Source: DAOLCO01 sp964612555
GTDB lineage: Bacteria > Bdellovibrionota_C > UBA2361 > SZUA-149 > DAOLCO01
Assembly (NCBI GenBank): GCA_964612555.1
Contig: CAZTBW010000007.1
Span: 123,475 to 187,474, forward strand
DNA length: 64,000 nucleotides
Reading direction: 5' to 3'
The notes beneath the pieces were generated by a model that saw only the letters and a list, made by a program, of their open reading frames with translations, was not told the DNA's origin and searched no databases. Positions 42,688 to 51,071 of this stretch are shown here, piece after piece. How positions within the stretch are numbered: the stretch's first letter is position 1; each line of letters begins with the position of its first letter. Position numbers and translations under genes: made by a program.

Positions 42688-44117
42688 ACACTATGGAGAG
42701 ATTTTTCTTCCATCTCTTTATATAAGGAGAACTCATCAAGTACCCTGGCTCCAAGTGCCTTCTCAAAGGCTTCTTTTGAAGAGCTTGAGAATGTATCTTC
42801 CTCTCCCCGGGTTTTATCTGCGGCATTAGAGGCAAATATGCCGGCAGCACTGACAGGGAGGAAGTCTTCGTACGTGACAGGAGAAAAATCAACCAAGCCC
42901 TCAGCTATTGAATTATCAAGAGTTTCGGGGGTGATATTGGCGTTCTTACCTTTTTCGGTTTTGTAATAGTAAAAATAGGCGAGTGCCTGATCTCTCATAT
43001 CTTCTTTTTTTGAGGGGAATTTTTTGAAGGTATCCTCTAACACTTCCATATATTCTCTTGCGTTTGAACCATCAGGGGCGGGAGTGATGTTTGAAAGAAC
43101 CTTATTGAGTAAGGAATCATATAATGCTCTTCCTTTGGGAGTAAGGGCAGCACTTCTTTGTTCGATTTCGCCGAACCGAGCCGTATGGGTGCCTTTGGTT
43201 CCTTCAAAATATACATCTTCTGTCAATGCTTTGAAAGAAGTCTGTCGGAGGAGCACGGGGCATGAAGGGGGAGGACCTTCTACGATATTTTTGGCGTGCA
43301 TGCCCCACTTTGGCATTTCGTTGTGAATAGTGTCGATGTCCAGTGTACGCGGGGTAAGGTGATTTATATGAGGTCCTTTAAAGCAGACAATGTCGGCTGC
43401 TCTTGGGTCTTCTTTTTTTAATGCCTCGTAGAAAGTTTTGTCAGTTGCCGCATCCCGATGCCATTTGAAGGTATAAGTAGCTTCATTTATGAAGGCTTCC
43501 GTGTCTTTTTCGTTAAGCCCTCCATTATCTTCCGCTTGTATCAGTAAGTTCTTTAACCTGGGTGTGAAAATATCTCTTGCAGCAAGAATTTCTTCGGATT
43601 TTTTTCTAAGAGTGGTATCTTTGATCAGCTCAGATCTCAGTAAAGACGTAAAGACACGAAATGGGGAATGTGAAAGACTTTTTGTGTCTACTGATCTGAA
43701 TGCGGTTGAATGGACGGGAACATTTGCCTCAGTCAGATCGTAATAACCAACGGGTAACATTCCCATAACCTTAAACACTCGAGCAATGGTTTTAAGCTCC
43801 TTAGCGCTTCCAAGGCGAATGGCTCCATGGCGTTCTTCGTTGATTCTGTGAAGATTGTCCGTTTTTGAAAGTTGTTCCCTGAGAACAGAGTTTTGACCCA
43901 GTACTTTCTCATTCACTTCTGCAACAAGGCTGAGTAGAGTAGCGTATGCCGGCACTTCATCTTGATACATGCGGGACATTGCTCTGGAAAACCTTGCCCT
44001 GATGAAATCAGGGCAAGGTTTTCCAGAGCAATGTCCCGCATGTATCAAGATGAAGNNNNNNNNNNCTCTGGAAAACCTTGCCCTGATTTCATCAGGGGGA
44101 ATGTGTTGGGCGCTCAT
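42675..44117 (-). CDS. DUF1338/HglS-type 2-oxoadipate dioxygenase/decarboxylase, interrupted by an assembly gap
   Basis: HglS-type enzymes convert 2-oxoadipate to 2-hydroxyglutarate in lysine catabolism with Fe(II). Seen: 'RINEERHGAIRLG' (first metal His), 'TYTFKWHRDA', 'PHINHLTPRTLDID' (second His) and 'FGEIEQRSAALTPKGRALYD' with the Glu ligand, the family's spaced blocks. As printed, the frame contains X residues from the 10-N gap and a mirrored insertion near the N-terminus. If 43982-44065 is removed (84 bases, in frame) the protein is 452 aa and starts MSAQHIPPDEIRARFSR then AMSRMYQDEV, a normal start. So the gene is probably intact in the organism. Neighbours show no other lysine-pathway genes. 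Confidence 0.82.
   Translation of the reverse strand: MSAQHIPPDEIRARFSRXXXXFILIHAGHCSGKPCPDFIRARFSRAMSRMYQDEVPAYATLLSLVAEVNEKVLGQNSVLREQLSKTDNLHRINEERHGAIRLGSAKELKTIARVFKVMGMLPVGYYDLTEANVPVHSTAFRSVDTKSLSHSPFRVFTSLLRSELIKDTTLRKKSEEILAARDIFTPRLKNLLIQAEDNGGLNEKDTEAFINEATYTFKWHRDAATDKTFYEALKKEDPRAADIVCFKGPHINHLTPRTLDIDTIHNEMPKWGMHAKNIVEGPPPSCPVLLRQTSFKALTEDVYFEGTKGTHTARFGEIEQRSAALTPKGRALYDSLLNKVLSNITPAPDGSNAREYMEVLEDTFKKFPSKKEDMRDQALAYFYYYKTEKGKNANITPETLDNSIAEGLVDFSPVTYEDFLPVSAAGIFASNAADKTRGEEDTFSSSSKEAFEKALGARVLDEFSLYKEMEEKSLHSVFDI
43955..44065. other. Assembly gap (10 N) next to a 101-bp perfect fold-back palindrome
   Basis: 43955-44055 is a perfect palindrome centred on 44005 with a 3-base loop, directly followed by 10 N (44056-44065). 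The sequence after the gap repeats the first 22 bases of the arm (compare 43982-44003 with the start of 44066 on). This is the mark of a fold-back chimeric read end and a scaffold join whose true gap is negative. Confidence 0.95.
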
Positions 44118-44458
44118 AGGTATTTTTTGCTATATATGAATTGCGTTATAAAAACTAAATATTTCAATTATTTACTTATATATACTTAGCACTCACGCCA
44201 AATTAATTATAGCAGATATTGCAATTCCTACAATATTTATGTATTGTTCGGAACAAGTATTGATATCTGATGTTTGTTTTATTTTAGACTGTTTAGCTGC
44301 AAGGTGTTTGAATAGAGGCAAAAACTCTGATCTAATGCAGTAGTTCTTAGCCTGGCTGTTTTAGTTCGGATGGGGCTATAGTTTAAAGTAGCACAGTTTA
44401 AATTAGCAGGGTGTTTTCTGCTAAGGTATTCTTTCTTTGGTAAGGGATTTTTCGGGGA
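44118..44458. other. 341-base intergenic region without a recognised gene
   Basis: AT-rich and free of convincing frames on both strands. A small hairpin-forming TAGCAG...CTGCTA pair lies near 44413-44432. It should hold the promoters for the HglS-type gene and for the diverging membrane protein, but I see no clear -35/-10 pair. Confidence 0.6.
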
Positions 44459-45919
44459 ATGATGTCTCGTTTAACTCTTTATTCTATGCTTTTTTTTGTG
44501 GGCTTTGCTCTCGCATTTATTCTTATGCATGGAATTCACCTGATTGTTAAAGAGGGAACCCATGATTCTCAATCGGCAAGAGCGAGAATGGCTGATGTTC
44601 CAAGCGAGATCTCTGTCTCACGTGCGGATTCCGATCAGGGAGATGAGGGTAGATCCCTATCAGTAAACATCCAGCACATTCTAAGTGGTATCCGATTAAA
44701 TAACCCCAATGCCATTCGTTTGCTGCACTCGGATTTTTTCAATGAATACTCTTATGAAGAACAGAAAAAATATCTTCCTCAGATAAAAAATGAGATTTTA
44801 AGAAAACTTGCCCGGGAACTTTCCCGTTCCGACTGGTTGCAGTGGAGTGCTTCAGAGAATGATGGGAATGTGAAGAAAACATCCGCGAGGAATTTCATTG
44901 ACACACTGAGAGTTGTGAACTCTAATCTTGGCAGGTACGCTGAAACTGCCGCGCTTCTTTTTTCCGGCTTGTATTATGCCACTTCATCGGGTCGGATTTT
45001 CAGTCCGGAAGAGGAACTGTATAACCTTATGCTCGAAGCAGATCAGTTATTCAGACAGAGAACACCGGCTGCTCTTTCTTCACGGGTACATCTTGATATT
45101 GATATCACTCAGGATGTCACTTTTCAGGTATGGTTGGAGCGCTTGCGAGCAAGATTTATCGCACAGTTCTGTTTAAAAGAACCCAGACAGATTGAAAATC
45201 AGTTTTATCTGCTTTCAACGATTAAAGAGGAGTATTTTTCTGAAATTATTGTAAAGATATATTCAGAACTTCTGAACACCGTTACAAGAAGAATATCACC
45301 ACGCTTTCGTGAAGAGCTCAGAAATTCATATCTTGCTCCGGATGAAGTGCGAAGGATGTTGTCGTACATGCCGGAACTGGCTCCCCGGATAGAGGAGTTT
45401 TATCAGACCTCTTTTGATGACAAGGTAGTTCTGGGAGATAAATCAAAAGCCAGATCAGTATATCTGCAATACTCGAGTTTTTTCCCGGATAGTGTTCTCT
45501 TAAAAGAGTATCAGAAAGAGATAGCAGGACTCGATTCAGTAGAAGCTCATGAGCAGACCAAGCCTGAGTTGATTCCGGCAGAGCATGTTGATGTTCAAGA
45601 CGGAAAAATCGAAACTGCCAGAAAAGGGGCTTTTTCATTTGGTGAAGGTAGGGAAAACTCCTCACAAGGGGCTTTGGTGAGTAAGATTGAGCGTGCCGGT
45701 ATCATTGTTATTCTTCTTCTCGGACTTGGTTTGTTTATCAGAAAACGCTGGAGACTTATAAAAGACAGGATTTTTAGGAAGAAACTGGCTACCCCTGTCT
45801 CACAGAAGCGACCTTTGGATAATGTGGAGCCAATAGATCGTTCTCCCCGCCTGCGTTCAGTGACAAGGGGAAAATCTCGTCCTCATGATGAGAGTAAGAA
45901 AAAAGTAGTGAATGACTGA
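44459..45919 (+). CDS. Bitopic membrane protein of unknown function with basic C-terminal tail
   Basis: Seen: 486 aa. One N-terminal membrane helix (about residues 6-28). A long, mostly helical soluble region follows (about 50-400, with 'LSRSDWLQWSASENDGNVKK' and 'YSELLNTVTRRISPRFREEL'). A second membrane helix lies near 417-433, then a ~55-residue tail very rich in Arg and Lys. The ends are thus on one side of the membrane and the large domain on the other, probably the periplasm. I recognise no family. It is followed by two glycosyltransferase-like genes on the same strand (gap 48 bases, then 0), which suggests a role in making or placing a glycan. Confidence 0.7.
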   Translation: MMSRLTLYSMLFFVGFALAFILMHGIHLIVKEGTHDSQSARARMADVPSEISVSRADSDQGDEGRSLSVNIQHILSGIRLNNPNAIRLLHSDFFNEYSYEEQKKYLPQIKNEILRKLARELSRSDWLQWSASENDGNVKKTSARNFIDTLRVVNSNLGRYAETAALLFSGLYYATSSGRIFSPEEELYNLMLEADQLFRQRTPAALSSRVHLDIDITQDVTFQVWLERLRARFIAQFCLKEPRQIENQFYLLSTIKEEYFSEIIVKIYSELLNTVTRRISPRFREELRNSYLAPDEVRRMLSYMPELAPRIEEFYQTSFDDKVVLGDKSKARSVYLQYSSFFPDSVLLKEYQKEIAGLDSVEAHEQTKPELIPAEHVDVQDGKIETARKGAFSFGEGRENSSQGALVSKIERAGIIVILLLGLGLFIRKRWRLIKDRIFRKKLATPVSQKRPLDNVEPIDRSPRLRSVTRGKSRPHDESKKKVVND

Positions 45920-45967
45920 TAGAATTCAAGAGTAAACTGTTTCTTTCTGTTTTTTCTTTCATGGGTA

Positions 45968-47287
45968 GTGCTTTTGTGGCTTAATTCCAGCGTGAAAAAA
46001 TCTGAGAATAAAAAAAAGATAGCAATCATCAGTACGGTCTCAAAGAATCAGACCGCTTCTTCCTGGTACTATATTCAAAGAGTGATTCCCGATCTCTTGA
46101 ACCATTTTGATATTGATCTGTTCGTTCCTGAACGTACTGTCAGTTATGAAACAGTGTCGCGGGAGATTGGCTGTTCGGTTTTTCATCTTCATATGTTTCC
46201 GCTTAAGGTTGCAGGTAGTGGGTACTACTCTGTGTTGTATGCTCTGGAAAATAATTCATCATCTTTACTTTGTCTTTGGTATTTGCAGCAGTACCCCGGA
46301 GCGCTGGTGTTGCATGATTATAATTTTTTCAGTTTATACTGTGAGGCGCTCGGTCATGGCACTGATTCTTTTGAACTGAATGGATTGGTAAGTAATGAAT
46401 ATGGAGATGGGGCAATTCGGATAGGGGAGCATCATATTCGAAAAAGAGTACTTGAGGTGTATGCGGAGAAATATCCGTTTTTGAAGTCAGTGATAAGAAA
46501 TGCGCTTGCAATCGGTATCTTTGACAAGAATCATTCTCACCCTGAACTTGATGGTGCAAAAATATTTTATCTTGATAGACCGATACGTGTGCATCAAAAG
46601 AGCTCCCCTTCAAAAGAAGAGTCCTCCCGGAGAAAGACATTTTGTGCGGTACTTGAATCGCCATTTTCAAGATCAGCTCTGGAAATTCTAAAAGTGGTAC
46701 CTTTGACAAAAACTGTCGGCAATTTTCCTTTGATGGTAGAAATTAATGTTGATGAGGATTTCAGGGATGCGACTATCAGCATCCCTGGAAAGTCGCAAAG
46801 AGTTGATGTGAGCACCTGTGAGGGCTTACTGGTGCTTGGAAACAGACCATATCATGGTATGTGCGAAATTGTTTGTGAAGCAATAGAGTATGGAATCCCT
46901 GTTACCTGTGAATATTCGGGAGAATATGCAGAAGGTACTTATGAAAATGTTTTTTACCACAGGAGGGAAGATGGGCTTATTGAAAATGTAAAAAAACTTT
47001 CTGCCATGAAGAAAATGTCTGTCCTGAAAGAAAATACCAATTCCCCGAAAAAAGAAATGTCTCAACCCCTGATAGATATGCTGCATTTTAGTTCCAGGGC
47101 TTTTTCTGATAGATTAGCTCTTCTTGAAAAAGAACATGCTGATATTGTTTCTACCTGTATTCAGCGAGCAGAAGAGCGCTTTACCGGCTTTATCTCTTTC
47201 CTTCCCGAACTGAAAGATGAAACTTCCCTTTTACAAGAACAATATGTTAGTACTGCATCCACCATATTCACTAGTAACAGCATCTGA
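45968..47287 (+). CDS. Divergent GT-B glycosyltransferase-like protein
   Basis: Seen: 439 aa from GTG 45968; an alternative GTG at 45992 gives 'VKKSENKKKIAIISTVSKNQ', closer to a usual GT-B start. Two Rossmann-like halves are suggested by 'IAIISTVSKN' and by 'VDVSTCEGLLVLGNRPYHGM' with 'CEAIEYGIPVTCEYSGEYAE' in the donor-site position. The typical E-x7-E motif is present only in weak form, and the N-terminal half has 'LLCLWYLQQYPGALVLHDYN', seen in some GT4 relatives. Its stop TGA directly abuts the ATG of the next GT. Probably acts in the same glycan pathway; catalytic activity is uncertain. Confidence 0.65.
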   Translation: MLLWLNSSVKKSENKKKIAIISTVSKNQTASSWYYIQRVIPDLLNHFDIDLFVPERTVSYETVSREIGCSVFHLHMFPLKVAGSGYYSVLYALENNSSSLLCLWYLQQYPGALVLHDYNFFSLYCEALGHGTDSFELNGLVSNEYGDGAIRIGEHHIRKRVLEVYAEKYPFLKSVIRNALAIGIFDKNHSHPELDGAKIFYLDRPIRVHQKSSPSKEESSRRKTFCAVLESPFSRSALEILKVVPLTKTVGNFPLMVEINVDEDFRDATISIPGKSQRVDVSTCEGLLVLGNRPYHGMCEIVCEAIEYGIPVTCEYSGEYAEGTYENVFYHRREDGLIENVKKLSAMKKMSVLKENTNSPKKEMSQPLIDMLHFSSRAFSDRLALLEKEHADIVSTCIQRAEERFTGFISFLPELKDETSLLQEQYVSTASTIFTSNSI

Positions 47288-48475
47288 ATGAACCATCGTC
47301 CTATAAAAATTGCAGCAGTACTTCCCCGCTATGGTGCCTCAATAGGTGGTGGAGCGGAGACTTTGATGAGAGAGTTGCTGCTCAGCATCGTACATGCTTA
47401 CCCCGATACTGTAGTTGAGGTGCTTACTACCTGCGCCAGAGATCACAGAACCTGGGATAACTACTACCCTGAAGGTCTTGTCATTGAGGACGGAATCAAG
47501 GTCAATCGTTTCAAGGTAAGCCAGCGGGATATTTCAAAATTTATTGCGGCAGAGCAAAAGCTCGCACAGGGATTTCTTCTTTCAGGTGATGAACAGATAG
47601 AATGGTTGGAGAACTCTGTTAATTCCCGTGCCTTGTATTCTTATTTACTCGAAAACGCTAAAAACTATGACCTTGTTTTTTATGCTCCCTATCTTTTTGG
47701 CACTTCATTCTGGGGACCGATGATTGCACCTGAAAACGCAGTTCTTGTCCCTTGCTTGCATGATGAGGCGTATGCCTATCTTCCGGTTTTTCGATCTCTG
47801 TTCAGAAAAGTTTGCGGTATCATGTGGAATGCCGAACCTGAAGCGAAACTTGCAAATAAAATTTATCGTATACCTGATCTTTTGGAAAAAGGGCAGGTCG
47901 TGGGAATGGGGTTTGAGAGCCTTGCTCCTGTCAGAGAAAAGTCTCTGCATGGCAAACCGTATGTTTTATATTCCGGAAGAAAGGAAACCGGGAAAAATCT
48001 TGATTATCTCATATTCTGTTATGAAGAGTATCGTTCACGAGTTGAAGAAGCCTTTGATCTGCTTGTTATTGGCTCAGGCAGTATCGATTTTTTGGAGAAA
48101 CTTCCGACCGGTGTGATTGATAAAGGCTTTGTTTCGGAAGAAGATAAAAGGCGTTATTTTACTCATGCTTCTCTACTTGTGCAGCCTTCTGTTAACGAAT
48201 CTTTCTCAATTGTTCTGATGGAATCCTGGAGAGAAGGAACACCTGTTCTGGTTCATTCCGACTGTGCGGTCACTTCGTATCATGTGGCTGAGTCTGGTGG
48301 TGGCATGTGCTTTAGAAGTGCAAATGAATTCACCGCTTGTTTGCAGAATGCATGGGATACTCCCGATCAATTGCTTGAAATGGCAAAAAATGGTGCGGCA
48401 TATGTAAAAAGTGAATATTCCTGGGATGCGGTTCATAAAAGATTCTTTGATGGAATACAGAAATGGAAGAAATAG
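47288..48475 (+). CDS. Glycosyltransferase family 4 protein
   Basis: Seen: 395 aa GT-B. The start 'KIAAVLPRYGASIGGGAETL' has the Gly-rich acceptor-side loop. The middle shows 'VLYSGRKETGKNLDYLIFCY', with the R/K pair that holds donor phosphates. The C-terminal donor site is 'VQPSVNESFSIVLMESWREG', the E-x7-E pattern with 'P-S-x-x-E-S-F'. These are GT4 hallmarks for retaining sugar transferases using NDP-sugars. It starts immediately after the upstream GT-like gene and its end overlaps ligA by 13 bases. The sugar and acceptor are unknown. Confidence 0.85.
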   Translation: MNHRPIKIAAVLPRYGASIGGGAETLMRELLLSIVHAYPDTVVEVLTTCARDHRTWDNYYPEGLVIEDGIKVNRFKVSQRDISKFIAAEQKLAQGFLLSGDEQIEWLENSVNSRALYSYLLENAKNYDLVFYAPYLFGTSFWGPMIAPENAVLVPCLHDEAYAYLPVFRSLFRKVCGIMWNAEPEAKLANKIYRIPDLLEKGQVVGMGFESLAPVREKSLHGKPYVLYSGRKETGKNLDYLIFCYEEYRSRVEEAFDLLVIGSGSIDFLEKLPTGVIDKGFVSEEDKRRYFTHASLLVQPSVNESFSIVLMESWREGTPVLVHSDCAVTSYHVAESGGGMCFRSANEFTACLQNAWDTPDQLLEMAKNGAAYVKSEYSWDAVHKRFFDGIQKWKK

Positions 48476-50460
48476 AGAGTAGAATCAAATCTCTAAGAGA
48501 ATTGATTGAACAAGCGAACAGGGAATATTATCTTGAGGATTCGCCCAGTCTTTCTGATGAAGAGTATGATTCGCTATTCAGAGAACTACATAATCTTGAA
48601 CTGGAATACCCTCAATTCGCACTAAGCAATTCACCCACAAAAAAAGTAGGTGTCAAGAGCGAAAAATTTTCTGAAGTCATGCACAGAGAGCCTATGCTGT
48701 CTCTTGATAATGCGCGTAATGAAAAAGAATTTTCAGAATTTAATAAAAGAGTAAAAGAAGCTCTTGAAGTTGAGACGCCGGAATATTTGATCGAATATAA
48801 ATTTGATGGTCTGGCAATTGAAATTGTCTACGAAAATGGTGAAATGAAAATCGCCTCTACCAGAGGTGATGGAACTTATGGAGAGGATGTAACTGCAAAC
48901 GTGAGGACTATAAAAAATATTCCTCATACCATTAAGATGGGTAGTGTTATGCTTCCTGATCGTTTTGAGGTTCGAGGGGAGGTGCTTTTACCGATAGATG
49001 ATTTTAATCGTCTTAATGAAGAACGAGTGCTGAATGATGAACCTCCATTTGCTAATCCTCGAAATGCGGCAGCGGGTAGTTTGAGGCAACTTGATGAATC
49101 AGTTACGGCAAAACGTCCGCTTGTATTTTTTGCATATGGGTTGAGCTCACAGGATAATTTTTCAGCCAGGTCTCAATTTGAGATATTGACTCTTTTGAAT
49201 GATGCGGGATTTCAGGTAGAAAAACATCTCGTCAGTTCTGATTATCAGGAAATAGTACAGATTTTTTCTGAAAGTCTTATGGAACGTGATTTGCTACCTT
49301 ATGAAATTGACGGTTTGGTCATTAAGGTTAATTCACTATCTCAGCAAGCGGTGCTTGGTTTAAAGAGCAGATCTCCCCGGTGGGCAATTGCATTCAAGTT
49401 TCCTTCAAGAGAGGCAGTTACAAAGCTTATTGATATCAAAGTCCAAGTTGGAAGGACTGGTGTTATTACTCCTGTGGCTGAGCTTGAACCGGTTAAGGTG
49501 GGAGGGGTAGTGGTAAAGAGAGCGACCCTGCATAATGAAGAAGAGCTGAAGAGAAAAGGTCTTCTTGTGGGTGATATGGTTTTGATTCGTCGGGAAGGAG
49601 ATGTGATTCCCGCTGTTATTGCACCGCTCCCTGAAAGAAGGACAGGGGATGAGTACCTGTTCACCATGCCTGAACGATGTCCTGTTTGTGATACAAGGCT
49701 CGTACGTGTTCAGGAACAGGATGTGCAGATCCGGTGCCCCAACGCCGGATGCCCCGCAAAACTGCTCGAACGCTTAAAACATTTTGTAAGTAAGGGCGGT
49801 TTTGATATCGATAATCTGGGAGAGAAGCTCCTCAAGCAGTTACTGGATAAAGAGATTATACATTCGCCGGCAGATTTATTCTCTCTTGATGTAGATACTC
49901 TTGCTTCTCTCGACAGGATGGGAATGAAATCTGCTACCAATGTTTTTACTGCCATTCAAGATCGAAAAGTCGTACACTTGAGTCGATTTATTTATGCTCT
50001 CGGGATACGCTATGTTGGAGAACAGACTGCAAAAGCACTTGCCAGGTATGCGGGTGATTTTTCAACACTCGAAACGATGCCCCTTGAATCTCTTGAAAAA
50101 ATCCCTGATGTGGGACCGACTGTTGCAAAAGCAATCAGGGATTATTTTGATGATGCGGATGAGAGTTCTTTAAGAGCAAGGATGTTTTCTTTTGGAGTCC
50201 AGGTAGAATCTGAGGAAGTAAATAAACGGGGACGGAGTTTTGAAGGGCTTACCTTTGTTCTTACTGGCACTCTTCCCGGTATGAAACGCGATGAAGCAAA
50301 AGCCAGAATTGAAGATGAAGGAGGTAAGATAAGTTCTTCTGTGAGTAAAAAAACAGACTATGTTCTTGCCGGAGAAGATGCGGGTTCGAAACTGGATAAA
50401 GCTAAAGAACTTGGAGTTAAAATTATTTCTGAAGAAGAGTTCCTGAGAATGTTCGATTAA
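48463..50460 (+). CDS. ligA: NAD-dependent DNA ligase
   Basis: Seals nicks in replication and repair, using NAD. Seen: 665 aa with full domain order: Ia (the Y-x-x-x-D...Y-D...L region 'EYDSLFRELHNLELEYPQFA'), the adenylation domain with lysine in 'LIEYKFDGLAIEIVY', 'TRGDGTYGEDVTANVRTI', 'FEVRGEVLL' and 'NPRNAAAGSLRQLD'. The OB fold has 'VGRTGVITPVAELEPV'. A four-Cys zinc finger ('CPVCDTRLV', 'RCPNAGCPAKL'), helix-hairpin-helix repeats and a C-terminal BRCT domain ('LTFVLTGTLPGMKRDEAKA') complete it. It overlaps the GT4 gene by 13 bases and the converging GHKL gene by 4. Confidence 0.96.
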   Translation: MEEIESRIKSLRELIEQANREYYLEDSPSLSDEEYDSLFRELHNLELEYPQFALSNSPTKKVGVKSEKFSEVMHREPMLSLDNARNEKEFSEFNKRVKEALEVETPEYLIEYKFDGLAIEIVYENGEMKIASTRGDGTYGEDVTANVRTIKNIPHTIKMGSVMLPDRFEVRGEVLLPIDDFNRLNEERVLNDEPPFANPRNAAAGSLRQLDESVTAKRPLVFFAYGLSSQDNFSARSQFEILTLLNDAGFQVEKHLVSSDYQEIVQIFSESLMERDLLPYEIDGLVIKVNSLSQQAVLGLKSRSPRWAIAFKFPSREAVTKLIDIKVQVGRTGVITPVAELEPVKVGGVVVKRATLHNEEELKRKGLLVGDMVLIRREGDVIPAVIAPLPERRTGDEYLFTMPERCPVCDTRLVRVQEQDVQIRCPNAGCPAKLLERLKHFVSKGGFDIDNLGEKLLKQLLDKEIIHSPADLFSLDVDTLASLDRMGMKSATNVFTAIQDRKVVHLSRFIYALGIRYVGEQTAKALARYAGDFSTLETMPLESLEKIPDVGPTVAKAIRDYFDDADESSLRARMFSFGVQVESEEVNKRGRSFEGLTFVLTGTLPGMKRDEAKARIEDEGGKISSSVSKKTDYVLAGEDAGSKLDKAKELGVKIISEEEFLRMFD

Positions 50461-50975
50461 CCGATTCTTTTTTTAAATATACAAACCCTTGCATTGTTTT
50501 CGTAGTAAAATTCATCTGAAATTTTCAGGAGTAATGGAATTCCATTACCGGAAGTTTCTACAATCTTATCTATCGAGTGATTTTTCTTTATATCATCAAT
50601 CAGAGCCTCCCAGTCAAAGCTCTTACCTTGATTGCTAACTTTGATGCATATATCTTCTTTGGTAAGCTGAATTTCCAGTACTATCTCTCTCTTTCCAAAT
50701 TCATTTTCTCTTTTGGAAAGCTCAGCGGCAAGTCCGTTATTTTCCAGTAGTTTTCTTTTCTCTTCGGATGATATTTCAAGGTTCCCATGTTCATAGGCGT
50801 TTTGAAGCATTTCATCTATGGCGAGAGAGAGATGCTTTTTTAGATTGGTGTCAGAAAGGTCTTTTAACAAGGAGTTGGTAAAGTCTTTTAATTGAAGCAA
50901 GGTTTTTTGGTGTGAAGATATACGGAGTGTGATAGTAGTGTTATTCGTAAAATCAAGTGCGTGAATTATACTCAT
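50457..50975 (-). CDS. GHKL-type ATPase related to anti-sigma factors (RsbW/SpoIIAB-like)
   Basis: Seen: 172 aa. The N box is 'LAIDEMLQNAYEHGN' (E55, N59), as in HATPase_c_2 serine kinases/anti-sigma factors. The G1 box reads 'VSNQGKSFDW' (residues 113-122), where D-x-G-x-G is usual: the Asp is Asn and the second Gly is Ser. The G2-like segment is 'TSGNGIPLLLKISDEFYYE'. No STAS anti-anti-sigma partner, PP2C phosphatase or sigma factor is adjacent. It might be a single-protein regulator fed by distant partners. The G1 changes make ATP binding uncertain. Confidence 0.78.
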   Translation of the reverse strand: MSIIHALDFTNNTTITLRISSHQKTLLQLKDFTNSLLKDLSDTNLKKHLSLAIDEMLQNAYEHGNLEISSEEKRKLLENNGLAAELSKRENEFGKREIVLEIQLTKEDICIKVSNQGKSFDWEALIDDIKKNHSIDKIVETSGNGIPLLLKISDEFYYENNARVCIFKKRIG

Positions 50976-51071
50976 AGTGATCTGTGATTTTAGTGCTGTT
51001 TGTTTCTTTTATGGCACTATTTTAAAAATTTGGACAGTGCTTGATGTAGTTTTATATATGTATAAGGGTGC

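Noticed and set aside
43962..44189. Plus-strand open frame mirroring the HglS-type N-terminus
   Set aside because: It is made by the fold-back palindrome and the N gap.
47724..48116. 130-codon frame inside the GT4 gene
   Set aside because: Frame shadow of conserved GT4 motifs.
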